A stretch of DNA of 60,754 nt from Novacetimonas cocois (lineage in GTDB: Bacteria > Pseudomonadota > Alphaproteobacteria > Acetobacterales > Acetobacteraceae), in the NCBI RefSeq assembly GCF_003311635.1, contig NZ_QEXL01000020.1, forward strand, positions 1-60,754, in the 5' to 3' direction. This document shows positions 36,531 to 45,324 of the stretch, in pieces (position 1 is the stretch's first letter; every line of letters begins with the position of its first letter). Under the pieces are notes generated by a model, which was not told the origin of the DNA, did no database searches, and was given only the letters and a program-made list of their open reading frames with translations. Made by a program: the position numbers and the translations under genes.

Positions 36531-36998
36531 ATGTCGGAACTCCATGTCCGACATGTTCAACCGACCGGATTGACCGACCCCATGCCCTATCTTCCCCCTG
36601 ATGCCGCGACCTGCGCCCGCATGGTCGAACAGGTCCGTTTCAACAGCGACGGGCTGATTGCCGCCATCGCCCAGCAGCATGACACGGGCGAGGTCCTCAT
36701 GCTGGCATGGATGAACGCCGAGGCCCTGACCGAAACGCTCCGCAACGGTCGCGTGTGCTATTTTTCCCGCAGCCGCAACGCGTTATGGCGCAAGGGGGAA
36801 ACGTCGGGACAGGTCCAGACGCTGATTGACGCGCGGCTGGACTGCGACCGCGATGCGGTCCTGCTTCTGGTGGATCAAAAGGGAGTCGCATGCCATACTG
36901 GCCGCCGCAGCTGTTTCTTCAACGCCATGCGCCCCGAAGGACTGGTGGAGATTTCACAGCCGCTTGTCGGGGCGGACGAACTGTATAAACGCACCTGA
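36531..36998 (+). CDS. hisI: Phosphoribosyl-AMP cyclohydrolase
   Basis: Third step of histidine synthesis, opening the purine ring of phosphoribosyl-AMP; a Zn enzyme. Clear motifs: VLMLAWMNAEALTETL, GRVCYFSRSRNALWRKGETSGQVQ, and metal ligands in DARLDCDRDAVLL and CHTGRRSCFF. About 155 residues from ATG 36531; ATG 36582 (MPYLPP) and TTG 36513 are alternative starts. It is separate from the rest of the his genes. Confidence 0.94.
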   Translation: MSELHVRHVQPTGLTDPMPYLPPDAATCARMVEQVRFNSDGLIAAIAQQHDTGEVLMLAWMNAEALTETLRNGRVCYFSRSRNALWRKGETSGQVQTLIDARLDCDRDAVLLLVDQKGVACHTGRRSCFFNAMRPEGLVEISQPLVGADELYKRT

Positions 36999-37035
36999 GC
37001 AGTTGCCGTCCACCAAAGCGCAGAAAGAGACCCGC

Positions 37036-37281
37036 ATGGCCGCCGATCTTCCTCCCGAACCGGATCCCCGTTCTAAACTGACATGGATCATCCTGACGAT
37101 TCTCCTGACCGTCCTGCTGGGAGGATACATGGTGATTTCCGAGGTCCGGGCCCTGGTGAACGCACAGGTGGAAACGCCGGAACAGCCGGATGGCAACAGC
37201 AGCGGACAGACGCCCCCGCCCTCCGTTCCGGTTCCGCCCGAAGGAAGCCCCCAGCCCTCAAAAACGCCCAACGCGCAATAG
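37036..37281 (+). CDS. Small single-pass membrane protein
   Basis: 81 residues: a Pro-rich start (AADLPPEPDPRSK), one transmembrane helix (LTWIILTILLTVLLGGYMVI, about residues 16-35), then a hydrophilic tail dominated by Pro, Gln and Ser. GAAAGAGA precedes ATG 37036 and the gene begins 37 bases after hisI. No known family recognised; similar tails often project into the periplasm. Confidence 0.6.
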   Translation: MAADLPPEPDPRSKLTWIILTILLTVLLGGYMVISEVRALVNAQVETPEQPDGNSSGQTPPPSVPVPPEGSPQPSKTPNAQ

Positions 37282-37304
37282 AATTGTAACGGCGGGTGCG
37301 GTGA

Positions 37305-38522
37305 CTAGCCGCGTCCCACCCTTGCCGGGGACGGATCCTGCCGGGACAGGAGGTCAAGGATCTCCTGCGCGGCGGCGGCGGTGGGATCGCCCTGCGGTCC
37401 ATGCAGGGTCGCGATAATCCGCTGGAAACCGGCCTTCTGCATCGCGGCACTGTGCCCGTCCGTCAGCAGCCGCATGATCGTTTTGGCCAGCAGGTCCGCG
37501 CGGCAGCGTTCCTGCAGCAGTTCGGGCACAAGCCGGTGGCCCGCCAGCAGATTGACCATCGCGACATATGGCACCCGGATCAGGCGTCGCGCAATCGCGG
37601 CCGTGACGGTATTGACGCGATAGGTCACGGCCATCGGAACCCCGGCAAGCGCCAGTTCCAGCGTGGACGTCCCCGATTTGGTCAGCGCCGCGCCAGCAGC
37701 GGCAAAGGCATCGTGCTTTTCCTGCAGGTCGGTCACGATAACCGGCTGGATGGGCCAGTCCGCGACACCCTTGCGAATGGTATCGGCAATGACGGGCGCG
37801 ACGGGCACCACCGGCACGATGTCGGGACAAAGTGTGCGTAATATCCCCAACGTCTCGCCAAAGACCGGCAGCAGCCTTGGCGCTTCCGAACGGCGGCTGC
37901 CGGGCATCAGGATCAGCACGGGCGCATCGGGCGCGATGCCATGCCGCGCACAGAACGCCGCGCCATCGCCCTGATCGGCCCCGGACTGCACGACGGGATG
38001 CCCGACGAAGCGTCCCTCCACCCCATGACGCGCGAAAAATCCGGGCTCGAACGGCAGCAGGCACAGCATGCGTTCCCACAGGCCGGGGAATTTCAGCACC
38101 CTGCGTTCACGCCATGCCCATACCTGCGGCGCCACGTAATGGACGCGCGGGATCGACAGCGACGCTACCCGTCGCAAAAGCCGCAGGGCAAAGCCGGGAC
38201 TGTCGATGGTGACGATCAGGTCGGGACGGACCGCCTCGATATGGGCCACGGCCTGATCCAGCCGCCGTGACAGGAAACGCAGGCGCGGCAGGACCTCCAC
38301 CAGCCCCATGACCGCAAGGTCGCGCATGGGGAATTCGCTTTGCAGTCCCGCAGCCTCCATCCGCGCGCCCCCGACCCCGACAAATGTCAGAGCCGGGTCG
38401 CGCTGCCTCAGCTCACGCATCAGGCGCGCGCCCAGCACGTCGCCACTCGCCTCCCCCGCCAGAATCCAGATGGTCCGCGCGCCGACGTCACGACGGGCAC
38501 GCATGGTGGCGGATGATGTCAT
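37305..38522 (-). CDS. lpxB: Lipid-A-disaccharide synthase
   Basis: GT19 enzyme that joins UDP-diacylglucosamine and lipid X in lipid A synthesis. Typical: IWILAGEASGDVLGARLMREL at the N-terminus, GVGGARMEAAGLQS, LIVTIDSPGFALRLLRR, HYVAPQVWAWRERR, LPFEPGFF, LMPGSRRSE and a C-terminal SGTSTLELAL. ATG 38522 follows AAGGA at a good distance; GTG 38528 is an alternative. It lies 46 bases after pstS on the same strand. Confidence 0.95.
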   Translation of the reverse strand: MTSSATMRARRDVGARTIWILAGEASGDVLGARLMRELRQRDPALTFVGVGGARMEAAGLQSEFPMRDLAVMGLVEVLPRLRFLSRRLDQAVAHIEAVRPDLIVTIDSPGFALRLLRRVASLSIPRVHYVAPQVWAWRERRVLKFPGLWERMLCLLPFEPGFFARHGVEGRFVGHPVVQSGADQGDGAAFCARHGIAPDAPVLILMPGSRRSEAPRLLPVFGETLGILRTLCPDIVPVVPVAPVIADTIRKGVADWPIQPVIVTDLQEKHDAFAAAGAALTKSGTSTLELALAGVPMAVTYRVNTVTAAIARRLIRVPYVAMVNLLAGHRLVPELLQERCRADLLAKTIMRLLTDGHSAAMQKAGFQRIIATLHGPQGDPTAAAAQEILDLLSRQDPSPARVGRG

Positions 38523-38568
38523 TGGCACGTCTTCCTTGGGACCGGGGTCATGGGCAGGGAACCCCGGC

Positions 38569-39582
38569 CTATTCCTGTTTCAGGAATCCCACGATCCCGG
38601 TCTTCACCTCTTCAGGCAGGGGGACGTACTGCAACCTGCGTGCCGTTTCATCCCCCCTGGCGAACGCCCATGCAAAGAAATCCCTGACCGCCCGTCCCCG
38701 GGCATGATCCCTGGGGTCGGTCGGGATCAGGACATAGGTGGCCGCCATGATCGGCCATGCCCCCTGCCCCGCCGCATCCAGCACATCGACATGGCGGGTG
38801 ACGCCTTCGTCCCATTTCGCGGAACGGGCGGCGGCCTCGAAACTGTCACTGTTGGCGGCGACATCTTCGCCGTGGCTGTTGCGCATTTCCACCATGGTCA
38901 TGTGGTTTCCAACGGCATAGGCATATTCAAGATAGCCGATGCTGCCTTCGGTATTGCGCACGGCGGCCGCGATTCCGTCATTTCCCCGCGCGCCCTCGCC
39001 CACCGGCCACTGGATCGAGGTGCCGGCCCCTTCCTGCGCCTTCCATGCCGGCCATGACAGCGACAGATAGGACGTAAAGACGAAAGTCGTGCCCGATCCG
39101 TCCGCCCGCCGCACGGGCGCGACCGGGATATCCGGCAGGGCAAGGCCCGGATTGACGGCAGCGATCCGGGCATCATTCCATGACGTGATTTCACCGTCAT
39201 AGATCTGCGCCAGCAGCGCGCCGGTCAGATGAAGCCGACCATCGGCCACTCCCGGCAGGTTGACCACCGGCACGATCGCTCCCATCACCGTGGGGAACTG
39301 CGCCAGATGCGCCGCCTCCAATGCCGTTGCGGACATGGGGGCGTCGGACGCGCCAAAATCGACGGTCCGGGCACGCACCTGGTTCTGTCCCGCGCCGGAG
39401 CCGATCGTCTGGTAATTCAGGGTGACGTCCAGATCCCGGGCGGCATCTTCCCCCCATGCCCCGTAAATCGGCGCGCCAAAGCTGGAACCCGCCCCCGTGA
39501 TTTCGGTGGCGCAGGCCATGCCGCCATACGCCATGAGCGTTACGGCCAGTCCCGTTCCGATCCATCCCTGTATGGCGCGCAA
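38569..39582 (-). CDS. pstS: Phosphate ABC transporter substrate-binding protein PstS
   Basis: Periplasmic phosphate-binding protein of about 337 residues. After a signal peptide (LAVTLMAYGGMACA) come the PstS markers TGAGSSFGAPIYGAW, YQTIGSGAGQNQ, VDFGASDAPM, LTGALLAQIYDGEITSWNDARI and RADGSGTTFVFTSYLS. I place the start at TTG 39582, because AAGGGG lies about 8 bases ahead and the frame upstream runs into pheT; no ATG fits. The partner genes pstC, pstA, pstB and phoU are not in the window. Confidence 0.9.
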   Translation of the reverse strand: MRAIQGWIGTGLAVTLMAYGGMACATEITGAGSSFGAPIYGAWGEDAARDLDVTLNYQTIGSGAGQNQVRARTVDFGASDAPMSATALEAAHLAQFPTVMGAIVPVVNLPGVADGRLHLTGALLAQIYDGEITSWNDARIAAVNPGLALPDIPVAPVRRADGSGTTFVFTSYLSLSWPAWKAQEGAGTSIQWPVGEGARGNDGIAAAVRNTEGSIGYLEYAYAVGNHMTMVEMRNSHGEDVAANSDSFEAAARSAKWDEGVTRHVDVLDAAGQGAWPIMAATYVLIPTDPRDHARGRAVRDFFAWAFARGDETARRLQYVPLPEEVKTGIVGFLKQE

Positions 39583-39646
39583 TAGAATATTCCCCTTGAC
39601 GAAGACGCAGGCGCGACGGGACAGGCGCCCCGTCGCGTTACGGCAT

Positions 39647-42109
39647 TCAGCCACGCAGATCCGCATTGCAGGTTTTCTTCGCCGCCGCAATCACGCGCGC
39701 GCATACCGCCTCGATATCCGCATCGGTCAGGTTGCGCTCGACAGGCTGGATCGTGATCTCGACCCCCAGCGACTTGTGCCCTTCGGGGATCTTGTCGCCT
39801 TCATAGACATCGAACAGGCTGACCGCCGAAATCAGGTTGCGTTCCGCGCCCCTGACGGCCCGCAGCAGCTGTTCCGCCGGAACGTCACGCGCGACGATGA
39901 AGGCGAAGTCACGATGAAGCGGCTGGAACGGCGACAGGTTGGGCGGCGCGCGGCGACGGCGCTTTGGTTCGGGAACATCCTCGATAAAGGCCTCGAACCC
40001 TACCACCGGCAGGTCGATGCCACGTTCGGCCAGCAGGGCGGGATGCACCTGTCCGAAATATCCCAGCACCAGTCGCGGCCCCTGCCGCACGGTACCCGAC
40101 CGGCCGGGATGGTAATGCGATGGCGCATCGGCGGTGATGCTCAGCCCCTCCATCGACGCGCCCGCCACACGCAGCGCCTCAAGGATATCCGCCTTGGCCG
40201 CCCATAGATCCACAGGCGTCGCCGGGTGCGCTGGCATGCGCGGCGAATGGCCGCTGCGGATGCCGGCTACGATCTGGCGCTGTCCGTCGGCGCCAAACCC
40301 CGCCCCGATTTCAAACAGGCCGAGGTCTGGATAACCGCGCGCCGCGTTGTGATGCACGGCATTGAGCAGATTCACCAGCGGCGTAGGCCGCATCTGGTCC
40401 AGGTCAACCGCGATCGGGTTGAGCAGACGCAGGCTTTCGGGTGTTTCGCCGAAGGCCGATGCCTGTTCGTAGGAAACGAAGGAGAATCCGACCGTCTCCA
40501 GCAGGCCACGGGCGGCAAGCTGCCGGCGCGTGGCGGCCACGCGCGCCTGCGCCGGTGTCAGGGCCGCAACCGGCACGGCGGAGAGCGGCGGCAGCGAAAC
40601 CGCAGGAACGGCGTCCATGCCCTGCAGGCGCAGGACTTCCTCGATCAGGTCCACTTCGGCATCCACCGCCATGACACCCTGCGCTGCGCGCTCCGCCTGT
40701 TCGGGGGGCAGATCGCGCGCCTGGTCCAGGACAATCGGCGTTGCGATGTCATTGCGCCATGACGGCACGCTGACGACGACCTGTTGCGCGTCGCGGCTGC
40801 GGACCCCGAATCCCAGCCGTTCGAGGGAGGTCACCGCCACATCCGGCGCGACCGTCAGGCCGCCCAACGTCGCAATGCGTTCAAAGCGCAGCCGCGCGTC
40901 GCGCTGCCACGCGGGCGGCGCCCCGGCGGAGACCACCTCGCTGGCCTCACCCCCGCACAGTTCGATGATCATGCGCGTCGCAGCCTCCAGCGCGGCGGGG
41001 GGCAATGCCTGATCCACCCCGCGCTCGAAACGCTGGCGCGCGTCGGAATGGAGATTGTGACGCCGGCCGCTCAGCGCGATATGCACGGGCTCGAACAGGG
41101 CGCATTCGACAAACACATCCGTTGTCGTCTCGCTGACGCCTGTCGCCTCGCCCCCCATGATCCCGGCCAGCGACTGTACGCCGTTCGCATCAGCGATCAC
41201 GCAGTCATCGACCGTCATGACATGCTCGCCGCCATCCAGCGTCCGCAGCGTCTCGCCCGCGCCACGGCAGACGGTCAGGACGTTTCCGCCCACCTTCGCC
41301 ACGTCGAAGACATGCAGCGGACGCCCCAGATCGAAGGCAAAGTAGTTGGTGATGTCCACCAGCGCGGAAATCGGACGCAGCCCGACCGATTCAAGCCGTC
41401 GCTGCAGCCATTCCGGGCTGGGACCGTTGCGCACGCCGCGGATCGTCCGGCCCAGCACCCAGGGACAGGCCTCGGGGAAGGTATCCGCCCATGTCAACGG
41501 GGAGGCGAAGGTGCCTTCCACCGTTTCCGCCAGCCACGGCCTGAGTTCCCCCATCCCGGCGGCGGCAAGGTCGCGCGCGATGCCGCGAATGGCCAGGGCG
41601 TCGCCCCGGTTGGGGGTAATCGCGATTTCGATGACGGGATCATCCATGTCCGCGAACAGGGCATAGGACTGCCCCACGACCGTCCCGTCCGGCAGTTCGG
41701 CAATGCCGCCCGTTTCCTGACCCAGCCCCAGTTCACGCAGCGAACACAGCATGCCGCCACTCGTCTCGCCCCGGATCTTGCCCGCCTTGATGGTGATGTC
41801 GCTGCCGGGGATCCATGTGCCCGGCGGGGCAAAGATGACCGACAGGCCCGCCCGCGCGTTGGGCGCGCCACAGACGACCTGCACGCGTTCGAATCCTTCG
41901 CCGGCATCGACCTGGCATACCCGCAGGCGGTCGGCATTGGGATGCTGTTCCGCGCTGAGGATCCGCGCGGTGCGGAATGGCGCAAGGACCGCGCCCCGGT
42001 CCTCGACCCCTTCGACCTCCAGCCCGATCGTGTTCAGCCGTGCGCAGATTTCTTCGACGGTTGCCGTGGTTTCCAGATGTTCACGCAACCATGACAGTGA
42101 GAACTTCAT
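39647..42109 (-). CDS. pheT: Phenylalanine-tRNA ligase, beta subunit
   Basis: Beta chain of the tetrameric PheRS, 820 residues. Domains in order: N-terminal and tRNA-binding fold (residues 1-150; VVCGAPNARAGLSVIFAPPGTWIPG), B3/4 editing domain (about 215-375; DITNYFAFDLGRPLHVFD and IMGGEATGVSE), B5, the catalytic-like core with VDLDQMRPTPLVNLL, and a C-terminal anticodon-binding domain (PFQPLHRDFAFIV). ATG 42109 overlaps the pheS end region; the TTG 42112 in front overlaps its stop. Confidence 0.97.
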   Translation of the reverse strand: MKFSLSWLREHLETTATVEEICARLNTIGLEVEGVEDRGAVLAPFRTARILSAEQHPNADRLRVCQVDAGEGFERVQVVCGAPNARAGLSVIFAPPGTWIPGSDITIKAGKIRGETSGGMLCSLRELGLGQETGGIAELPDGTVVGQSYALFADMDDPVIEIAITPNRGDALAIRGIARDLAAAGMGELRPWLAETVEGTFASPLTWADTFPEACPWVLGRTIRGVRNGPSPEWLQRRLESVGLRPISALVDITNYFAFDLGRPLHVFDVAKVGGNVLTVCRGAGETLRTLDGGEHVMTVDDCVIADANGVQSLAGIMGGEATGVSETTTDVFVECALFEPVHIALSGRRHNLHSDARQRFERGVDQALPPAALEAATRMIIELCGGEASEVVSAGAPPAWQRDARLRFERIATLGGLTVAPDVAVTSLERLGFGVRSRDAQQVVVSVPSWRNDIATPIVLDQARDLPPEQAERAAQGVMAVDAEVDLIEEVLRLQGMDAVPAVSLPPLSAVPVAALTPAQARVAATRRQLAARGLLETVGFSFVSYEQASAFGETPESLRLLNPIAVDLDQMRPTPLVNLLNAVHHNAARGYPDLGLFEIGAGFGADGQRQIVAGIRSGHSPRMPAHPATPVDLWAAKADILEALRVAGASMEGLSITADAPSHYHPGRSGTVRQGPRLVLGYFGQVHPALLAERGIDLPVVGFEAFIEDVPEPKRRRRAPPNLSPFQPLHRDFAFIVARDVPAEQLLRAVRGAERNLISAVSLFDVYEGDKIPEGHKSLGVEITIQPVERNLTDADIEAVCARVIAAAKKTCNADLRG

Positions 42110-42112
42110 CAA

Positions 42113-43183
42113 TCACAGACCTTCATGCAGCAGGGCGGGTGACAGGGGGCTGGTCCCGTAATGACGCAGCCAGCGCACGTCGCTTTCGTAAAAGGAGCGC
42201 AGGTCGGGAATGCCATGACGCAGCATGGTCAGCCGTTCGACCCCCATGCCGAACGCAAATCCCTGCCACTCACGCGGGTCGAGGCCACAGTTGGCCAGCA
42301 CGCGGGGATGCACCATGCCGGACCCCAGCACCTCCAGCCAGTCGCTGCCCGCGCCGATCTGTCCCGTCTTGCGCGACCAGCCGATATCGACCTCCATCGA
42401 CGGTTCGGTGAACGGGAAATAGGAGGCACGGAAACGTACCGGCAGGTCGGGCTGCGCAAAGAACGCGCGCAGGAAATCCGACAGGCAGCCCTTGAGGTGA
42501 CCCAGCGTGATGCCACGGTCGATCACCAGTCCCTCGCACTGATGGAACATGGGGGAATGGGTGGCGTCATGATCGGCGCGATAGGTACGGCCCGGCGCGA
42601 TGATGCGGATGGGCGGCTCATGCGACAGCATGGTGCGGATCTGCACGCCAGACGTCTGGGTGCGCAGCACGCGCTCGGCCTCCTGCCCCTCTTCGTGCGG
42701 CAGGTAGAAGGTATCCTGGTCCGTGCGGGCCGGGTGATGGGCGGGGGTGTTGAGGGCGGCGAAATTGTGCCAGTCGGTTTCGATATCCGGACCTTCGGCG
42801 ACCCTGAATCCCATCGCCCCGAAAATCGCGCTCATTTCCTCGATCGTGCGGGTGATCGGGTGGAGCGTGCCTTCGGGCTGCGGGGCGGCGGGCAGCGTGA
42901 CGTCAACCCGTTCGGCGGCAAGGCGGGCGTTGAGGGCCTGTGCCTCCAGCTCCTGTCCGCGCTCGGCGATCACGCGCGACAGTTCGTCGCGCAGACGGTT
43001 CAGGGCGCCCCCACGGAGCCTGCGCTCCTCCGGCGACATCCGGCCCAGTCCCTTCAGCAGGCCGGTCAGGCGTCCCGACTTGCCCATCGTCGCGACGCGC
43101 ACTTCGTCCCATGCCCGCAGGTCGGACGCTGCCGCCAGCGCGCTGAGGGTGTCTTGCTTCAGGGTTTCGAGATCGTCACTCAT
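42113..43183 (-). CDS. pheS: Phenylalanine-tRNA ligase, alpha subunit
   Basis: Catalytic alpha chain of PheRS, 356 residues. The N-terminal coiled coil (residues 1-100) is followed by the class II core: HPITRTIEEMSAIFGAMGFRVAEGPDIE, FNALNTPAHHPAR-like, LRTQTSGVQIRTM, GRTYRADHDATHSPMFHQCEGLVID and GMGVERLTMLRHGIPDLR. ATG 43183 follows GAGGTAG. The genes are ordered rpmI-rplT-pheS-pheT on the minus strand. Confidence 0.97.
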   Translation of the reverse strand: MSDDLETLKQDTLSALAAASDLRAWDEVRVATMGKSGRLTGLLKGLGRMSPEERRLRGGALNRLRDELSRVIAERGQELEAQALNARLAAERVDVTLPAAPQPEGTLHPITRTIEEMSAIFGAMGFRVAEGPDIETDWHNFAALNTPAHHPARTDQDTFYLPHEEGQEAERVLRTQTSGVQIRTMLSHEPPIRIIAPGRTYRADHDATHSPMFHQCEGLVIDRGITLGHLKGCLSDFLRAFFAQPDLPVRFRASYFPFTEPSMEVDIGWSRKTGQIGAGSDWLEVLGSGMVHPRVLANCGLDPREWQGFAFGMGVERLTMLRHGIPDLRSFYESDVRWLRHYGTSPLSPALLHEGL

Positions 43184-43311
43184 GCTACCTCGCACAGGCT
43201 CACCTGACAGGCTGGCCGAGGCGCATTTGACACATGGCGGCCATGCCGGTCACTGGATTACTTGGGGTGGGACCGACAATCGCCACTGTCGCGGGCCGGA
43301 ACGCACCTGAA

Positions 43312-43350
43312 CTAAAAACAAAACGGGCCGCCCGGCAGGACGACCCGTTT
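43312..43350 (-). terminator. Rho-independent terminator between rplT and pheS
   Basis: Minus-strand AAACGGG...CCCGTTT stem with a 16-base GC-rich loop, followed by TGTTTTTAG. It lies 36 bases past rplT and about 130 before pheS, so at least part of the ribosomal-protein transcript ends here. Confidence 0.85.
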
Positions 43351-43385
43351 CGCGGACCTGTCACCACACGGGGTGGAGAGCAGGT

Positions 43386-43742
43386 TCAGGCCAGAGCGGC
43401 CTGCGCCTTCTTGACGATTTCGGCAAAGGTTGCGGCATCGTCATAAGCAATGGCGGCCAGCACCTTGCGGTCGATCTCGATCCCTGCCTTGTCCAGACCG
43501 TTGATGAAACGGCTGTAGGTCAGGCCATGCTCACGCACGGCGGCATTGATGCGCTGGATCCACAGGGCGCGGAATTCACGCTTCTTGTTGCGGCGATCGC
43601 GATAGGCATAGCGAAGGGCCTTTTCCAGCCGTTCGAGCGCGATGCGATAATTGGTGGAAGACCGACCCCGATACCCCTTGGAGAGTTCCAGGACCTTCTT
43701 GTGACGGGCGTGTGAGGTAACGCCCCGCTTGACGCGTGCCAT
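43386..43742 (-). CDS. rplT: 50S ribosomal protein L20
   Basis: 118 residues, highly basic: [27 protein letters not shown] at the start and [19 protein letters not shown] later, typical of L20. ATG 43742 follows AAGGAGC. It lies 14 bases after rpmI. Confidence 0.98.
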   Translation of the reverse strand: MARVKRGVTSHARHKKVLELSKGYRGRSSTNYRIALERLEKALRYAYRDRRNKKREFRALWIQRINAAVREHGLTYSRFINGLDKAGIEIDRKVLAAIAYDDAATFAEIVKKAQAALA

Positions 43743-43756
43743 ATGTCAGATGCTCC

Positions 43757-43960
43757 TTATGCCAGCCCGTAGGGCGCCCACTGCTTCACAGTGCGACCAT
43801 CCATTTCCGTCAGCGTCTGCGAACCGCGGTTGGTGCGCTTCATCTTCTGCGAACGGTTGATAAGGCCGTGACGCTTGTTGCCGGGGCCAGCCAGCACCTT
43901 GCCGGTCGCGGTGATCTTGAACCGCTTCTTGACCGACGACTTGGTCTTCATCTTGGGCAT
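43757..43960 (-). CDS. rpmI: 50S ribosomal protein L35
   Basis: 67 residues: [22 protein letters not shown] then the family's [10 protein letters not shown] longer open frame exists upstream, but GGAG lies 7 bases before the ATG at 43960 (ATG 43966 is in frame too). infC, often ahead of rpmI, is not here; the next gene upstream is divergent. Confidence 0.97.
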   Translation of the reverse strand: MPKMKTKSSVKKRFKITATGKVLAGPGNKRHGLINRSQKMKRTNRGSQTLTEMDGRTVKQWAPYGLA

Positions 43961-44119
43961 TTTCATCTCCAATCGATTTTTCACATTCCGCCACGTCCCG
44001 GGGGACGGCGGAACGGGAACATGACATTGCGGCCGGGCATGCCCTTGATCAGGCCCGGACGCGCGAACATCGCTGCCTATAGACAACGCCGCGACGGCAA
44101 TCAAGTCCTGATCGGCCGA

Positions 44120-44172
44120 TGTCGCGTTGTCTCGGTCCCGACAAGATATTAAGGAGGATCGGCAACGCGACA
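44120..44172. promoter_or_regulatory. 10-bp inverted repeat around the rpmI promoter region
   Basis: TGTCGCGTTG (44120-44129) and CAACGCGACA (44163-44172) are exact complements 33 bases apart, between rpmI and the divergent SDR gene. On the minus strand a TTGTCG and TAATAT pair with a 16-base spacing falls across this segment, a possible rpmI promoter. Confidence 0.4.
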
Positions 44173-44201
44173 ATAACGGACAGATACGGGAGCAACCGAC
44201 C

Positions 44202-44930
44202 ATGACAGCACGTGTGGCACTGGTAACAGGCGGCAGCCGCGGAATTGGTGCAAGCATTGCCGAATCCCTGGCACGGGACGGCTTCGACATCGCGATTTCC
44301 TATGCCCGCAATGCGACGGCGGCGGAACAGACGGTGGAGCGCATCGCCGCCACGGGCCGCACCGCGCGGGCCTATCGCGCGGGCGAAGGTGCGGGTGCGG
44401 CAGAGGACCTGATCGGGCAGGTGGCCCGCGATTTCGGGCGGCTGGATGTCCTGGTTTGCAATGCCGGCATCTATCCCTATGCTATGGTGCGCGACATGAC
44501 GACGGAGCAGGTTGATGCGACGCTGGGGCTGAACGTGCGCGCGGTCATGCTGGAGACGATCGCGGCGGTCAGGCACATGCCGCGCGGCGGCCGGATCATC
44601 TTCATCGGCTCCACGTTTGGCGAACGCGCCCCCTTCCCCGGCATTTCGCTCTACAGCGCCACCAAGGCCGCCCTCACCGGCTTCGCGCGCGGCCTTGCCC
44701 GCGATCTCGGGCCGGATGGCATTACCGTCAATGTGATCCAGCCCGGCCCCATCGATACGGACATGAACCCCGCCGACGGCGCGGCGGCCGACATGCTGCG
44801 GGGATTCCTGTGCGTGCCGGAATATGGCAAGCCCGGCGACATCGCGGCCATGGCGTCCTTCCTCGCCCGGCCGGAGAGCGACAACATCACGGGGGCGGCC
44901 CTGACCGTTGACGGCGGCCTCGCCGCCTGA
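44202..44930 (+). CDS. SDR-family oxidoreductase (FabG-like)
   Basis: A 242-residue short-chain dehydrogenase. It has the Rossmann motif [20 protein letters not shown] (about residue 90), the catalytic Ser in FIGSTFG and YxxxK in [20 protein letters not shown], then [17 protein letters not shown] preference is suggested by the basic start of strand 2 region but not certain. ATG 44202 has GGGAG ahead. The substrate is unknown; FabG-like acyl reductase or sugar/steroid-type alcohol dehydrogenase are both possible. Confidence 0.87.
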   Translation: MTARVALVTGGSRGIGASIAESLARDGFDIAISYARNATAAEQTVERIAATGRTARAYRAGEGAGAAEDLIGQVARDFGRLDVLVCNAGIYPYAMVRDMTTEQVDATLGLNVRAVMLETIAAVRHMPRGGRIIFIGSTFGERAPFPGISLYSATKAALTGFARGLARDLGPDGITVNVIQPGPIDTDMNPADGAAADMLRGFLCVPEYGKPGDIAAMASFLARPESDNITGAALTVDGGLAA

Positions 44931-45324
44931 GGAATCATGCATCACCCTGTGGTTCGGGCCGGCCTGAGTCTGGAGTCTGGTCGGGCCAGTCCACGGGGAT
45001 ACATGCGGAAATACATGACGGCATGCCGGTTGCCGCGCCATGCTGCACCCGACGGGGAGCATCCCGCAACGCGAAGTCCGGATTCCTCCCAAGCTTCATT
45101 CCCCTTTGGACTGCCATCCCGCTCACGTCATCGGGGTGCCTGCAAAGCGTTGAAATACTTCGTCATGGTCAATATCGGCAGGCCCCGGGTGGCCCCATCA
45201 CGCAAAAAAGAGCCAATGCGCCCGCCCCTGCCCAAAACCCACTGCTGACATCCGGTTTTCACGGGTTGTATCCCTGCCTGTTTCTGATCTAGGCGTCGGG
45301 AATACCTTGCCGTGGAAACTGGTC
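44931..45324. other. Gene-free gap before the mannitol dehydrogenase
   Basis: About 390 bases of moderately GC-rich DNA with short open frames in several phases but no ribosome site or family content that I can support. It includes two adjacent GAGTCTG units near 44972. Presumably holds the promoter of the following gene. Confidence 0.5.

Noticed and set aside
43184-43311. Leader peptide or Phe attenuator before pheS
   Set aside because: No Phe-rich short frame is visible and the terminator lies right behind rplT; it reads as the rplT terminator.
44931-45324. Possible tRNA or small gene in the gap before the mannitol dehydrogenase
   Set aside because: No T-loop-like sequence, cloverleaf arms, or ribosome site could be found by eye.
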